Source: CBDEVH01 sp965243565 (GTDB lineage Bacteria > Pseudomonadota > Gammaproteobacteria > Tethybacterales > Persebacteraceae). Taken from it: 64,000 nucleotides of DNA. The notes beneath the pieces are model-generated. The model made no database searches. It saw only the letters and a list, made by a program, of their open reading frames with translations, and was not told the DNA's origin. Shown here in pieces: positions 7,834-16,747 of this stretch. The DNA is taken from assembly GCA_965243565.1 (NCBI GenBank), contig OZ251571.1, positions 930,001 to 994,000 on the forward strand. Reading direction: 5' to 3'. The first letter of the stretch is position 1. Each line of letters opens with the position of its first letter. A program made the translations under genes and the position numbers.

Positions 7834-9282
7834 CTAACTTTTAATGTTTGAGAAAAATTCAGTATTGCTTTTTGATTGTCGTAATTTATCTAAAAGAAAT
7901 TCAATTTTTTTCTCGTCATCCATAATAGATAAGGCTTTACGTACTATCCAAATATTTTTTAATATCGCAGCATCAATCAATAAATCTTCGCGACGAGTAC
8001 CTGATTTATCAACCAATATAGCAGGATAAATACGGTGCTCGGCGATACGTCTGTCAAGATGTAATTCCATATTGCCAGTGCCTTTAAATTCTTCGTAAAT
8101 GACTTCATCCATTTTAGAACCAGTTTCGATCAATGCGGTGGCAATAATGGTCAGCGAGCCCCCTTCTTCGACGTTTCTGGCAGCACCAAAAAACCGCTTG
8201 GGACGTTGCAATGCTTGGGCATCAACACCACCCGATAAAACACGTCCAGAGGCTGGTTGCATAGTATTATAAGCACGTGCCAAACGAGTGATTGAATCAA
8301 GTAATATAACGACATCTTTAGACATTTCGACCATACGCTTGGCTTTTTCCATAACCAATTCTGCCACTTGTACATGACGTGATGCGGCTTCGTCAAAGGT
8401 AGAAGAAATAACTTCCCCCCTTACAGAACGTCTCATTTCTGTTACTTCTTCAGGGCGTTCGTCAATCAATAGAACAATCAGATAAACATCGGGGTTATTT
8501 TCTTCGATAGCGTGAGCAATGTGTTGCAAAATGACGGTTTTACCGCTTTTGGGTGAGGCAACCAACAATCCGCGCTGCCCTTTGCCAATGGGCGAAAACA
8601 TATCAATAATGCGGCCAGTTAGGTTTTCTTCAGCACGCATATTGCGTTCTAGGCAAATTTGCTCGGTAGGAAACAATGGTGTTAATGATTCAAAAAATGT
8701 CCGCTTACGATTTCTATCGTTGGCATTCATGTTGTTGATTTTTTCGAGGCGGCTTAACGAAAAGAAACGCTCGTTGTCATGGGGACTACGCGCTTCACCA
8801 ATAACCACATCACCCGTACGCAACGAAAATCGTCTGATTTGTTGTTGGCTAACATAGGCATCCCCTGCCCCGCCCACATAGGATTGATCAGCATAACGCA
8901 GAAAGCCAAAACCATCTACAGTGACTTCCAGCGTGCCCTCAGTGATAATTTTAGCCCCTTTTGCAGAATACGCTTTAGCCAGTGATATTAATAACTCATG
9001 CTTACGCATGCGTAGTGCATTTTCAATGCCTTCTGCTTCAACCAGCTTTACCAGTTCTGCAATCTTCATGATACGAAAATAAAATAAAATAAAATCAGGT
9101 GCTGATAATACTTCTGTCGCCGCCGTAGGAGCTGCTTTTTGTTCTGCTCTTTGTTGAATCGCTAATTTTTCGAGGCGGCTGTTAGTGGCTTCGAGTTGGG
9201 TGATTTCAGGGGGAATCTTACGGCGACGTTGTCGTAATGCGTTTTGTTGTTGAGATGATTGTGGTGATTGTGGTGGTGGCAT
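7834..9282 (-). CDS. rho: Transcription termination factor Rho with N-terminal extension
   Basis: Hexameric RNA helicase that terminates transcription. The core begins at MKIAELVK (9069) and matches classical Rho over about 411 residues, including the RNA-binding motif DGFGFLR and the Walker A motif ASPKSGKT (core 171-178). I chose the ATG at 9282 because it has AAAGGAAA about ten bases upstream, while the ATG at 9069 has no ribosome binding site. That adds about 71 residues rich in Gln, Pro and Arg, unusual for a gammaproteobacterial Rho. The frame stays open to 9375 inside trxA, but that longer start would overlap trxA. The trxA-rho order matches E. coli. Confidence 0.93.
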   Translation of the reverse strand: MPPPQSPQSSQQQNALRQRRRKIPPEITQLEATNSRLEKLAIQQRAEQKAAPTAATEVLSAPDFILFYFRIMKIAELVKLVEAEGIENALRMRKHELLISLAKAYSAKGAKIITEGTLEVTVDGFGFLRYADQSYVGGAGDAYVSQQQIRRFSLRTGDVVIGEARSPHDNERFFSLSRLEKINNMNANDRNRKRTFFESLTPLFPTEQICLERNMRAEENLTGRIIDMFSPIGKGQRGLLVASPKSGKTVILQHIAHAIEENNPDVYLIVLLIDERPEEVTEMRRSVRGEVISSTFDEAASRHVQVAELVMEKAKRMVEMSKDVVILLDSITRLARAYNTMQPASGRVLSGGVDAQALQRPKRFFGAARNVEEGGSLTIIATALIETGSKMDEVIYEEFKGTGNMELHLDRRIAEHRIYPAILVDKSGTRREDLLIDAAILKNIWIVRKALSIMDDEKKIEFLLDKLRQSKSNTEFFSNIKS

Positions 9283-9328
9283 AAAAAAATGGTTTCCTTT
9301 CGAAAAAAAAACTAAATATGGGGGGAAA

Positions 9329-9658
9329 TTATCCTTTAAGCATTTCTTCCAACTCAGGCTTACGAAGTGCTCCAATTTTTTTGGATTCTAATTCACCGTT
9401 GCGGAACATAAGTAAAGTAGGAATGGCTCTTACTTCATACTCCTGTGCTTTTAAATTATGATCATCGACATTGATTTTAACTATTTTAATGTCGTTCTCT
9501 GCTGCTAGTTCTTCTAGCAACGGTGCAATGGCTTTACAGGGACCGCACCACGGTGCCCAAAAATCAACCAAAACGGTTTTGTCACTATCTATAACCTCTG
9601 ACTGAAATGATTCATCAGAACCTTGTATTATTGTACCCATGGGTGTGTCTTTACTCAT
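9329..9658 (-). CDS. trxA: Thioredoxin
   Basis: General cytoplasmic dithiol reductant. The ATG at 9658 is preceded by AGGAG at a spacing of ten and gives a 109-residue protein, the standard length; the upstream in-frame extension lacks homology. The active site is WCGPC at 37-41 and the cis-Pro motif AIPTLL lies near residue 76. It is followed by rho and trxB on the same strand, so the enzyme and its reductase are encoded together. Confidence 0.97.
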   Translation of the reverse strand: MSKDTPMGTIIQGSDESFQSEVIDSDKTVLVDFWAPWCGPCKAIAPLLEELAAENDIKIVKINVDDHNLKAQEYEVRAIPTLLMFRNGELESKKIGALRKPELEEMLKG

Positions 9659-9892
9659 ACGGGGGATTCTCCTAAAGAATGTGTTTGTAAGGGGGATTGT
9701 ATATTTCTGTGAAAGAAACAGAGAGAGTATTGGTATGCCATGGTATGCAGTTACTCTCTTAACTGTTATAGTGCTAACCAGCACTACACCTGAGGCGAAC
9801 GTAATTATAGTATAGATTGATGATTAAAACAAATAAAAAATATGAAGCCATTGGTTTTTTTGCTATAAAGACAATCGCAAGACAGTCAAAAA

Positions 9893-9968
9893 TGGTGCCC
9901 CAGAGACGATTTGAACGTCCGACCTTGCCCTTAGGAGGGGCCTGCTCTATCCACTGAGCTACCGAGGC
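9893..9968 (-). tRNA. tRNA-Arg (anticodon CCT)
   Basis: Reading the minus strand from 9968 gives a 76-nt cloverleaf with encoded CCA. The acceptor stem is GCCTCGG against CTGGGGC with G-T wobbles, the D arm is GCTC...GAGC, the anticodon loop is CTCCTAA (anticodon CCT, reading AGG) and the T arm is GGACG TTCAAAT CGTCT. The outermost anticodon-stem pair is a G-A mismatch. It lies between proS and trxA. Confidence 0.95.
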
Positions 9969-9973
9969 AGTCG

Positions 9974-11692
9974 TCAATTATTAATGGTATCCTGTAAAAA
10001 AGAAAGCACGCCGTCAATAGGTATCAATTCTGTCCCTTCTTTAAAGCGGTTTTTATACTCAACCTGACCTTCTTTTAAGCCACGGTCACCAATCACAATG
10101 CGGTGTGGAATACCGATTAAATCCAAATCCGAAAACATAACACCTGGGCGTAAATCTCTATCATCCAATAAAACGTCAATATTAGCCGTTTTACATTGTT
10201 CGTAAAGATTGGTAGCGGCTTGTCTTACTGCTTCGGAACGCCCCCATGAAATCGGCGCGATAACAACACAAAACGGTGCAATCGCATCAGGAAACATCAT
10301 GCCATTATCATCATAAGCTTGCTCAATTGCGGCGGCGACAATACGCGTAACGCCAATACCGTAACAACCCATTAAAATATTCACATACTCATCAGCAGCG
10401 GACTTAATCACGGCATTCATCGCAGTAGAATATTTATCACCGAGCTGAAAAATATGCCCCACTTCAATACCACGAACACCTTGTAAAACACCTTTGCCAC
10501 AAGGTGATTCATCACCAATTTCGGCATTGCGTAAATCGGCAAATTCGGGCTCTGGACAATCTCGTCCAAAATTCACCCCTGTAAAGTGATAATCATCCTC
10601 ATTCGCACCACAAACAAAATTAGCAGTATTAATCAACGCATTATCAGCAATCACAGGCAACGACATATTAACCGGTCCTAATGAACCAAAACCAGCCCCA
10701 ATAAGTGCTTTTGCTGCCTCTAAATTCAATAATTGGGCGTGCTTACCAATAGCGGGGTGATAACTCGCTTTAATAAGGTTTAATTGATGATTGCCTCGTA
10801 ATAAAACAGCCGCAGCACCTGCCTCGCCCTGCACTATCATCGTTTTAATATTTTTATCACCCGACATTACTACGTCCATCTCCAAAAACTCACGCAATGC
10901 CGCAATCGTTTTTACTCCGGGAGTGTGTATTTTTTGCAATGATTCAGTCGGATCAGCGCGATTTTTATTCGGTAAAACACACGCACAACGCTCAATATTA
11001 GAGGCAAAATCACTATCATCAGAATATAAAATTAACTCTTCGCCGGTATCGGCAAGCACCATAAACTCATGCGATAAATTACCGCCTATCGTGCCAGAAT
11101 CTGCCTCAACCATGCGATAGTTAAGCCCAATTTTGTCAAAAATAGTACAATAAGCCTGACGCATAATCTCGTAGCTCTGTTCCATGCCTTTATCATCCAC
11201 ATCAAACGAATAAGCATCCTTCATAATAAACTCACGCGCACGCATTACCCCAAAACGCGGGCGGATTTCATCACGAAACTTGGTTTGAATTTGGTATAAA
11301 TTAATCGGTAATTGACGGTAACTAGTAACAATGTGACGCACTAAATCGGTAACAATCTCTTCATGTGTTGGTCCCATGCAAAAATCGCGTTTATGTCTAT
11401 CAGAAAATCGCAACAATTCAGCACCGTAATCTTTCCAGCGACCTGACTCATGCCATAAATCAGCCGGCTGCACAGAAGGCATAAAAACCTCTGCCGCCCC
11501 TGAAGCATCCATTTCTTTTCGTACAATATCAGCGACTTTTCTGGCAACTCGCCAACCCAATGGCAACCATGTATAAATACCACTAGCCACACGGCGGATA
11601 AACCCGCCCCTCACCATTAATTGGTGACTTATCGTTTCTGCATCCGCAGGCGACTCTTTACTAGTATGAATAAAAAATTGTCTTGCTAACAT
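9974..11692 (-). CDS. proS: Prolyl-tRNA synthetase
   Basis: Class II synthetase that charges tRNA-Pro. The 572-residue length equals the E. coli enzyme, the bacterial type with an editing insertion domain in the middle. The motif 2 region FRDEIRPRFGVMRAREF is at about 138-154, and the anticodon-binding domain occupies the last 110 residues. It is the first gene of the long minus-strand run that continues through trxA and rho to the left edge; the tRNA-Arg gene starts 6 bp after its stop. Confidence 0.96.
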   Translation of the reverse strand: MLARQFFIHTSKESPADAETISHQLMVRGGFIRRVASGIYTWLPLGWRVARKVADIVRKEMDASGAAEVFMPSVQPADLWHESGRWKDYGAELLRFSDRHKRDFCMGPTHEEIVTDLVRHIVTSYRQLPINLYQIQTKFRDEIRPRFGVMRAREFIMKDAYSFDVDDKGMEQSYEIMRQAYCTIFDKIGLNYRMVEADSGTIGGNLSHEFMVLADTGEELILYSDDSDFASNIERCACVLPNKNRADPTESLQKIHTPGVKTIAALREFLEMDVVMSGDKNIKTMIVQGEAGAAAVLLRGNHQLNLIKASYHPAIGKHAQLLNLEAAKALIGAGFGSLGPVNMSLPVIADNALINTANFVCGANEDDYHFTGVNFGRDCPEPEFADLRNAEIGDESPCGKGVLQGVRGIEVGHIFQLGDKYSTAMNAVIKSAADEYVNILMGCYGIGVTRIVAAAIEQAYDDNGMMFPDAIAPFCVVIAPISWGRSEAVRQAATNLYEQCKTANIDVLLDDRDLRPGVMFSDLDLIGIPHRIVIGDRGLKEGQVEYKNRFKEGTELIPIDGVLSFLQDTINN

Positions 11693-12052
11693 AACGTTGA
11701 TTCTATCAGTAATTTAAACACACTGCTATTATCAACATCCCCTTATGTGTAATTTTTTATTTCTTGCCAGTTAATGATGTTGTGTACATCATCTAAATCA
11801 GTAAGGGGTTTATGTTAGGTAACAAGGGAAAATCAGGGTAATGTCGCTCTTTAGCAATTTGTTAGGATGAAAATGCTGACATAACTGCAAAATATGAACA
11901 GAATATTCCCAAACCAAAAACTTTTTATACATATCCAGCTCAATCCTGCAGAAATGGCAATGTACCGTTAAATGCGTGCCCAATCTTAGCGTGAGGACTT
12001 TTTATTCACATTCCGGAGTTTCACCATAATATTGATTGTGCAAAATATCTAA
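11693..12052. other. Gene-free stretch downstream of decayed region
   Basis: I see no convincing gene here on either strand. A short inverted repeat (TGATGT, five bases, ACATCA) lies near 11776-11792. The stretch also has to carry the proS promoter, but no clear -35/-10 pair stands out. Confidence 0.5.
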
Positions 12053-12457
12053 TTACGCAAAGCCAGCGGCTCCAAATAAGACTCCGAGACCAAATATTAA
12101 AAGAGGAAAAGCTAGTCCCATTGCAAATTTTTCGCTTCCTGACTTTGAAAATAATGAGCTTAACATTCCCATTAATAGCTATTACCGCGGACCGCCAGTT
12201 TTTAATCACAATTACCGATTGGAGTGCCGTTTTACCGGCTTCAAGACTGGCTTTTAGTAATTCAATACTTACGGAAACTGGTGGCATTGTTAGTCAGCCA
12301 ACATCCCTTGATGTTCCTGATAATCAATTTCTCCTGTTGCAATGATATATTATTCAGGTATGCCCTGAGCCCAGCTATGGTTACTTATAAATTGACCTTT
12401 CTTTTCTAGCAGATCAATCTGATACCTTAAATCGCTAACAATTTCTTCTGGCTTCAT
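12053..12457 (-). pseudogene. Run of decayed small ORFs, unknown origin
   Basis: Minus-strand fragments follow one another in different frames. 12457-12350 encodes a 35-residue charged peptide starting MKPEEIVSDLRYQ; the same frame continues past its stop as YIIATGEIDYQEHQG to a second stop. 12287-12021 is open for 88 residues and starts MPPVSVSIELLKASLEAGK. 12172-12053 encodes 39 residues starting MGMLSSLFSKSGSEK with one membrane helix (LAFPLLIFGLGVLFG). None has a good ribosome binding site. They may be pieces of one or two broken genes, or genuine tiny genes; I recognise no family. Confidence 0.35.
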
Positions 12458-12672
12458 AAATGGGTTCCGATTCTTCGCTCATTATTGTTTCCTAACATAA
12501 CTATTAATCATATAATTTATTATACATTATAAGCAATTTTTAGATAGTTTGGTAGATACATGAGTTGTAATTACATTATCATATCTAATTAAGTTTTCAC
12601 TCCCTTTTTTTCAAGGGGCATAATCACGGATATAATGCACACTGTCATGATTGTTATAGCAATATTTAAAAA

Positions 12673-13110
12673 ATGAATACACAAGAAGCACACGCCAGAA
12701 TAAAAATTAACAAACTGCTTGAAAAAGCAGGTTGGCGTTTATTGGATGACGAACAAGGAAAAGCCAACGTACAACTTGAACAGAATGTAAAAATAAAGCA
12801 AAAAGATATTAATGATTTTGGCACGGATTTTGAAAAGACAAAAAACGGCTTTGTTGATTTTTTACTATTAGATGATAGAGATTTTCCGTTGGCTATATTA
12901 GAAGCAAAAAAAGTAGAAAAACAAAAGTCATTTTTAGAAGAAATTTACAATGAATTAATTAAATCTTTTGATGATGATTATGAAATGACACCTGACGACA
13001 TAGCGGAAAATTTTACCACCTCATATTATTTTTCTGAATATGAATTAAAAATGCTGGCAGAAAATAAAAAAGATATAGTCTCTAAATTTATTAATGAAGA
13101 ACTATATTAA
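12673..13110 (+). pseudogene. HsdR/helicase-type restriction subunit remnant
   Basis: A 145-residue ORF whose first 88 residues look like the N-terminal nuclease part of type I restriction R subunits: KINKLLEKAGWRL, then FVDFLLLDDRDFPLAILEAKK, where the D and E-x-K pattern matches the PD-(D/E)xK core. The rest (EIYNELIKSFDDDYEMTPDD onward) resembles a C-terminal tail, with no helicase domain between. I infer a large internal deletion that removed several hundred codons. No hsdM or hsdS gene is near. It may still express a small protein but cannot be a working restriction subunit. Confidence 0.6.
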
Positions 13111-13152
13111 TCTGCAAAAGATAATTGTATTAAGTAAACAACACCTTTCTTT

Positions 13153-13183
13153 TTGATACCTACTGCTTCTAATACTCTATAAT
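13153..13183 (+). promoter_or_regulatory. Candidate sigma70 promoter upstream of the 13248 gene
   Basis: TTGATA at 13153 and TATAAT at 13178-13183 are separated by 19 bases, slightly longer than ideal. The next ATG with a long frame is at 13248. A tiny ORF (18 residues, starting MKNAKKLTQ) lies between. Confidence 0.4.
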
Positions 13184-13247
13184 ATGCACATGAAAAACGC
13201 TAAAAAATTAACACAACTTGCGATAAAACGGTTTTTAGAGGCATAAT

Positions 13248-14121
13248 ATGACGCGTAAATATTATTCACACAGAGCGGGTATTAATCCAAATTCAGATGG
13301 ACTCCCCCTTGAAGATATCATTGGCTTGTTTTTAGATATGTTTGAATCACTGGAATCAGATGACTACTTTGACGAGGCATTTGGTTTTTGGTGCGAAGAT
13401 AGAAATGAAATAATTGAAGGTAAAATAAAAAATATTGATAATACAATACTCATTGACATAGGAAAGAAAAATTTATGGCCCATTGGGTCTCTGCTCGAAA
13501 CTATACCGAAGATGACCTTCTGGATATGATTGAATTTTTATATCAGCATGTTTCTAAGCCAGCAGGTGTAGTATCACATTCCCATCAGGCGGGATCATTC
13601 AGTATGATGTTCTACGTATGTAATCACTGGGATACATTTGATAAAGAAGAAGGTCAAAAAATATTTCGTGAGCAAATAAATTTTATTTTAGAAAAATATA
13701 AAACAAAGTTTGAACTATCAGAAACGGGAGAAATTCTTCATTCACCTGAACAAGGGTTTGAGAATATTTTTAATGCCGATATTCCAATAGATGATAATAA
13801 TGTTACCGAAAAAATGAATACTGCAAAGGCAAAATTTCTTAAATATAAGGCAAGCATCAATGAGCGACAAAGCGCAGTAAGAGATTTAGCGGATGTGTTA
13901 GAATATTTAAAACAAAAAATGAAAAATACTCTTACAAAACAAGACGAAAGCGACTTATTCAATATCGCTAATAACTTTGGTATACGGCATCATAATGATA
14001 ACAAAAAACATCTTATGATAAAAAGATTTGGCTTAGTTGGATGTTCTACCATTACCTTTCTACAATTCATGTAGTACTCCGTACAATAGAGCGCGACAAA
14101 AAACAAAAATTGCCATTATAG
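13248..14121 (+). pseudogene. Defence-type hypothetical protein, two frameshifts
   Basis: One ancestral gene of about 290 codons is split by two single-base losses. Frame one runs from 13248 to the CCC at 13479-13481; adding one base there continues it into HWVSARNYTEDDLLDMIEFLYQ. A second loss in the A run at 14003-14008 breaks the tail; adding one A gives TSYDKKIWLSWMFYHYLSTI and then VVLRTIERD, ending at 14121. The whole resembles a widespread uncharacterised family with the C-terminal pattern FxIANNFxIRHHN followed by IWxxWMFYHYLxTIH, often seen in defence neighbourhoods. The family recognition is from memory and should be searched. It lies between an HsdR remnant and an HNH remnant. Confidence 0.7.
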
Positions 14122-14525
14122 AAGGACAGCGAAGCATAAACTACTGCTTTCTTTTTTTCTTTTTTAGATTTACGCGTTGCCGGCGATTGGCAAAAACATA
14201 GGAGATATAGAAATGATGGAGAAAAAATTCAGAGAATGGCGTGGGAAATTTGCCAACTCAAAATTTAGCTAAGTAAACTTATTTGTACGCTTCAACTCAA
14301 ATAAAATTTAACAGATTATATTTGACTACCCAGAAATCAAAGAACAAATAGGTGGATAACTTACCATTTGAAATAACCCACTATTACACAATAGGTAAAA
14401 AACTAGAAAGATACTTATAATGAATTAATTCGAAAAATAGAAAAAGCAAAAAAAAAAATAGACAAGCCTAAGTAGCTCTACTAATCTATAGATACCGCTT
14501 TAAAAAATTATGAAAAATTTCTTAA
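14122..14525. other. AT-rich decayed sequence upstream of HNH remnant
   Basis: No intact gene. Short fragments in shifting frames are visible, including a 15-20 residue piece after an ATG near 14213 and the piece DTALKNYEKFLKETTS ending at a stop at 14538-14540 that leads into the HNH frame. This is best read as the broken 5' part of the HNH gene. Confidence 0.5.
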
Positions 14526-14906
14526 GGAAACTACTTCTTAAATATTACAGAAGAAGTAAAGAACCCTAAACAGTTTATAGAAGGAGCAAAAATATCCGTT
14601 ACGATTAATCGTTATGAGAGAGACCCAAGAGCAAGAAAAAAATGCCTTAGGCTTTGTGGCTATAAATGTGAAGTTTGTGATTTTGACTTTGAAGAAGTCT
14701 ATGGCGAACTAGGTAAAGAGTTTATTCATGTTCATCATATCGTGCCATTAGCAACGATAAAAGAGGGATATGAGGTAAACCCGATTGATGATCTTGTGCC
14801 TGTTTGCCCTAACTGCCATGCAATGATTCATCGCCGAGAAAAAATATTAACAGTAGCTGAGTTAAAAGAAATTATGGACAAACAAACAAACAAAATAATC
14901 CTCTGA
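14526..14906 (+). pseudogene. HNH endonuclease remnant (McrA-like zinc HNH)
   Basis: A frame open from 14526 to the TGA at 14904 has no ATG or GTG near its beginning but encodes a clear nuclease domain: KISVTINRYERDPRARKKC, CEVC as the first zinc knuckle, HVHHIVPLA as the His-Asn-His beta hairpin, NPIDDLVPVCPNCHAMIHR as the second knuckle and helix. All catalytic and zinc residues are intact. The 5' part is lost to frameshifts near 14530-14540. It resembles C-terminal HNH domains of type IV or 5-methylcytosine-specific restriction enzymes. With the two neighbours upstream it forms a decayed defence cluster. Confidence 0.75.
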
Positions 14907-14978
14907 CGCTGTAAACTAAAATCTAAATTAGTAATTAACTGTTACATTATCTATTTTTTATAATAAAAAATAAATTAC

Positions 14979-14993
14979 ATGCTAGAATAGCAT
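14979..14993. promoter_or_regulatory. Perfect inverted repeat at the peroxiredoxin promoter
   Basis: ATGCTA, GAA, TAGCAT forms a perfect 15-bp palindrome 35 bp upstream of the peroxiredoxin start. It contains TAGAAT (14983-14988), a plausible -10 box. A protein bound here would cover the promoter. Confidence 0.45.
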
Positions 14994-15027
14994 ATCTAAT
15001 TTATAACACTTACAAGGAGAGTTTATT

Positions 15028-15690
15028 ATGTCGTTACGCATTAATGATTTAGCACCGAATTTTCAAGCAGAAACCACGCATGGAAAGATTGATTTTCATG
15101 AGTGGATTGGCGACGATAGTTGGGCGATGTTGTTTTCACATCCGAAGGATTTTACGCCAGTCTGTACTACTGAATTGGGCTATATGGCAAAAATTCAGCC
15201 AGAGTTTGAACGGCGTAATACTAAAATTATCGGTTTGAGTATCGATGCGAGTTCTGAACATGCAAAATGGATGAAAGATGTAGAGGATGTTGGCGGTGCA
15301 GCGGTTAATTATCCCGTTATTGCGGATACTGATTTGAATGTGGCTAAGCTGTATGATATGTTTCCGGCTGATATTAGTGGTACTTATGAAGGGCGTACTC
15401 CGGCTACCAATGCCACTGCGCGTGCTGTTTTTGTGGTGGGTCCTGATAAGCGTATTAAGTTGATTTTGATTTATCCGATGACAACGGGGCGTAATTTTAA
15501 TGAGATTTTGCGTGCATTGGATTCGCTACAGTTAACGGCAAAGCACAAGGTTGCAACGCCAGTGAATTGGCAACCAGAAGAGGATGTTATTATTGTTCCG
15601 TCTGTTAATAATGAAGAGGCAGAAAAAATCTACCCAGATGGCTGGAATACGGTTAAGCCGTATTTGCGTCTCGTGAAACAGCCCGATTGA
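15028..15690 (+). CDS. 1-Cys peroxiredoxin (Prx6 family)
   Basis: Thiol peroxidase that reduces hydrogen peroxide and organic hydroperoxides. The 220-residue length and the long C-terminal domain fit the Prx6/1-Cys subgroup. The peroxidatic C46 lies in DFTPVCTTELG, and the family stretch FPADISGTYEGRTP is near residue 111. A strong ribosome binding site (AAGGAGA) precedes the ATG. A palindrome overlaps the likely -10 box, suggesting control by an oxidative-stress or metal regulator, but none is encoded next to it. Confidence 0.93.
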   Translation: MSLRINDLAPNFQAETTHGKIDFHEWIGDDSWAMLFSHPKDFTPVCTTELGYMAKIQPEFERRNTKIIGLSIDASSEHAKWMKDVEDVGGAAVNYPVIADTDLNVAKLYDMFPADISGTYEGRTPATNATARAVFVVGPDKRIKLILIYPMTTGRNFNEILRALDSLQLTAKHKVATPVNWQPEEDVIIVPSVNNEEAEKIYPDGWNTVKPYLRLVKQPD

Positions 15691-15700
15691 TTGCTTAATT

Positions 15701-15734
15701 CCCTTTCTTAAATCGTAATGGCAGAAGGGGTTTT
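15701..15734 (+). terminator. Rho-independent terminator candidate after peroxiredoxin
   Basis: CCCTTTCT (15701-15708) pairs with AGAAGGGG (15723-15730) with one G-T pair, followed by TTTT. It lies 11 bp after the stop codon. The loop is 14 bases, longer than ideal. Confidence 0.5.
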
Positions 15735-15780
15735 ATAGGGTTGGGTTAGGTTAGGTGCATTGGCTAGAAAATTACTAAAA

Positions 15781-16542
15781 TTATTTTTTAGCACTTGCGG
15801 CTTCTAGTTTCTGATAGGCTGAAGTGTCAACAACAGCATAATTCTTTTTGGCAAGGTCCAAAGCGGTTCTACCGTATTTGTCAGTGGCATGTATATCTGC
15901 ACCTTTTTCAATTAACAATACCAAAACTTCTGGGTTTTCATTAAACCGAGCTGCCACAAGCAAAGCGGTTTTTCCGTTTTTGCTTTTTATCTCAATATCT
16001 GCACCTTGGTCGATTAATAAAGCAAGCACATGAGGGTTCATATTACTACTTGCTGCCCAATACAAAGGCGTTTTGCCTTTTATATCCATGGCATTAATAT
16101 CACTTTTTTTATTAATTAATAGCGATAAAACTTTTGGATTTTCGTTAAATCCCGCTGCTAAATGCAAAGGTGTTTTATCTTCTCTGTCTTTTGCGGTTAT
16201 TTTTGCACCTTTTGAAATAAGTATTGAAATAATTTTAGGATTATCATTAGAAATAGCAGCCCAATGCAAAGGCGTTTCTCCGTTGCCATTAAGTGCTTTA
16301 ACATCGGCTCCTTTTTCTATTAGAAATTTTAGAACATCAATATTTTTGTTGTAGTCTGCCGCCATGTGCAAAGGCGTTGTACCGAGATTATCACTAATGC
16401 TAGTATTAATATTTTGAATTTTCTGCACAGTCGCTGTATTCCAATTAATACCAAAACACTTGCTGGTAAGCCAGCATTCTGCCGCCATGCTTGGAGCGTA
16501 TAGTGTGCAAAGTACGGCTAATAGATAAATAGTTTTTTTCAT
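15781..16542 (-). CDS. Secreted ankyrin-repeat protein
   Basis: A 253-residue protein with a signal peptide (hydrophobic residues 5-18, cleavage likely after SMA at 18-20) followed by five full ankyrin repeats and one partial one, for example NGNGETPLHWAAISNDNPKI. Repeats are 34 residues with the TPLHxAA and LLIxKGADI consensus pieces. Two cysteines (CWLTSKC) flank the mature N-terminus. Ankyrin repeats bind other proteins; the partner is unknown, but export points to the periplasm or outside. It is 205 bp downstream of a second ankyrin gene on the same strand and probably a relative by duplication. Confidence 0.9.
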   Translation of the reverse strand: MKKTIYLLAVLCTLYAPSMAAECWLTSKCFGINWNTATVQKIQNINTSISDNLGTTPLHMAADYNKNIDVLKFLIEKGADVKALNGNGETPLHWAAISNDNPKIISILISKGAKITAKDREDKTPLHLAAGFNENPKVLSLLINKKSDINAMDIKGKTPLYWAASSNMNPHVLALLIDQGADIEIKSKNGKTALLVAARFNENPEVLVLLIEKGADIHATDKYGRTALDLAKKNYAVVDTSAYQKLEAASAKK

Positions 16543-16747
16543 TGTTTTTAGTTGCTTTGACTAATTATAACACTATGAAATTATATTTTTTATATCCATG
16601 TTTTTTACTATACTGATTTTCCTTGATATTTATCTGCCCTGTTTGGCAAATATATGACAAATGCAAGGTTAGTATATTTGTTTTCAAATGCACTTTATTA
16701 ATTTTTTGTACTGGTGTGTACAGTATCTAGATTTTAGTTAGAGGGTA

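Noticed and set aside
9774..9977. A 67-residue minus-strand ORF over the tRNA-Arg gene
   Set aside because: It is an open frame through a tRNA and has no coding signs.
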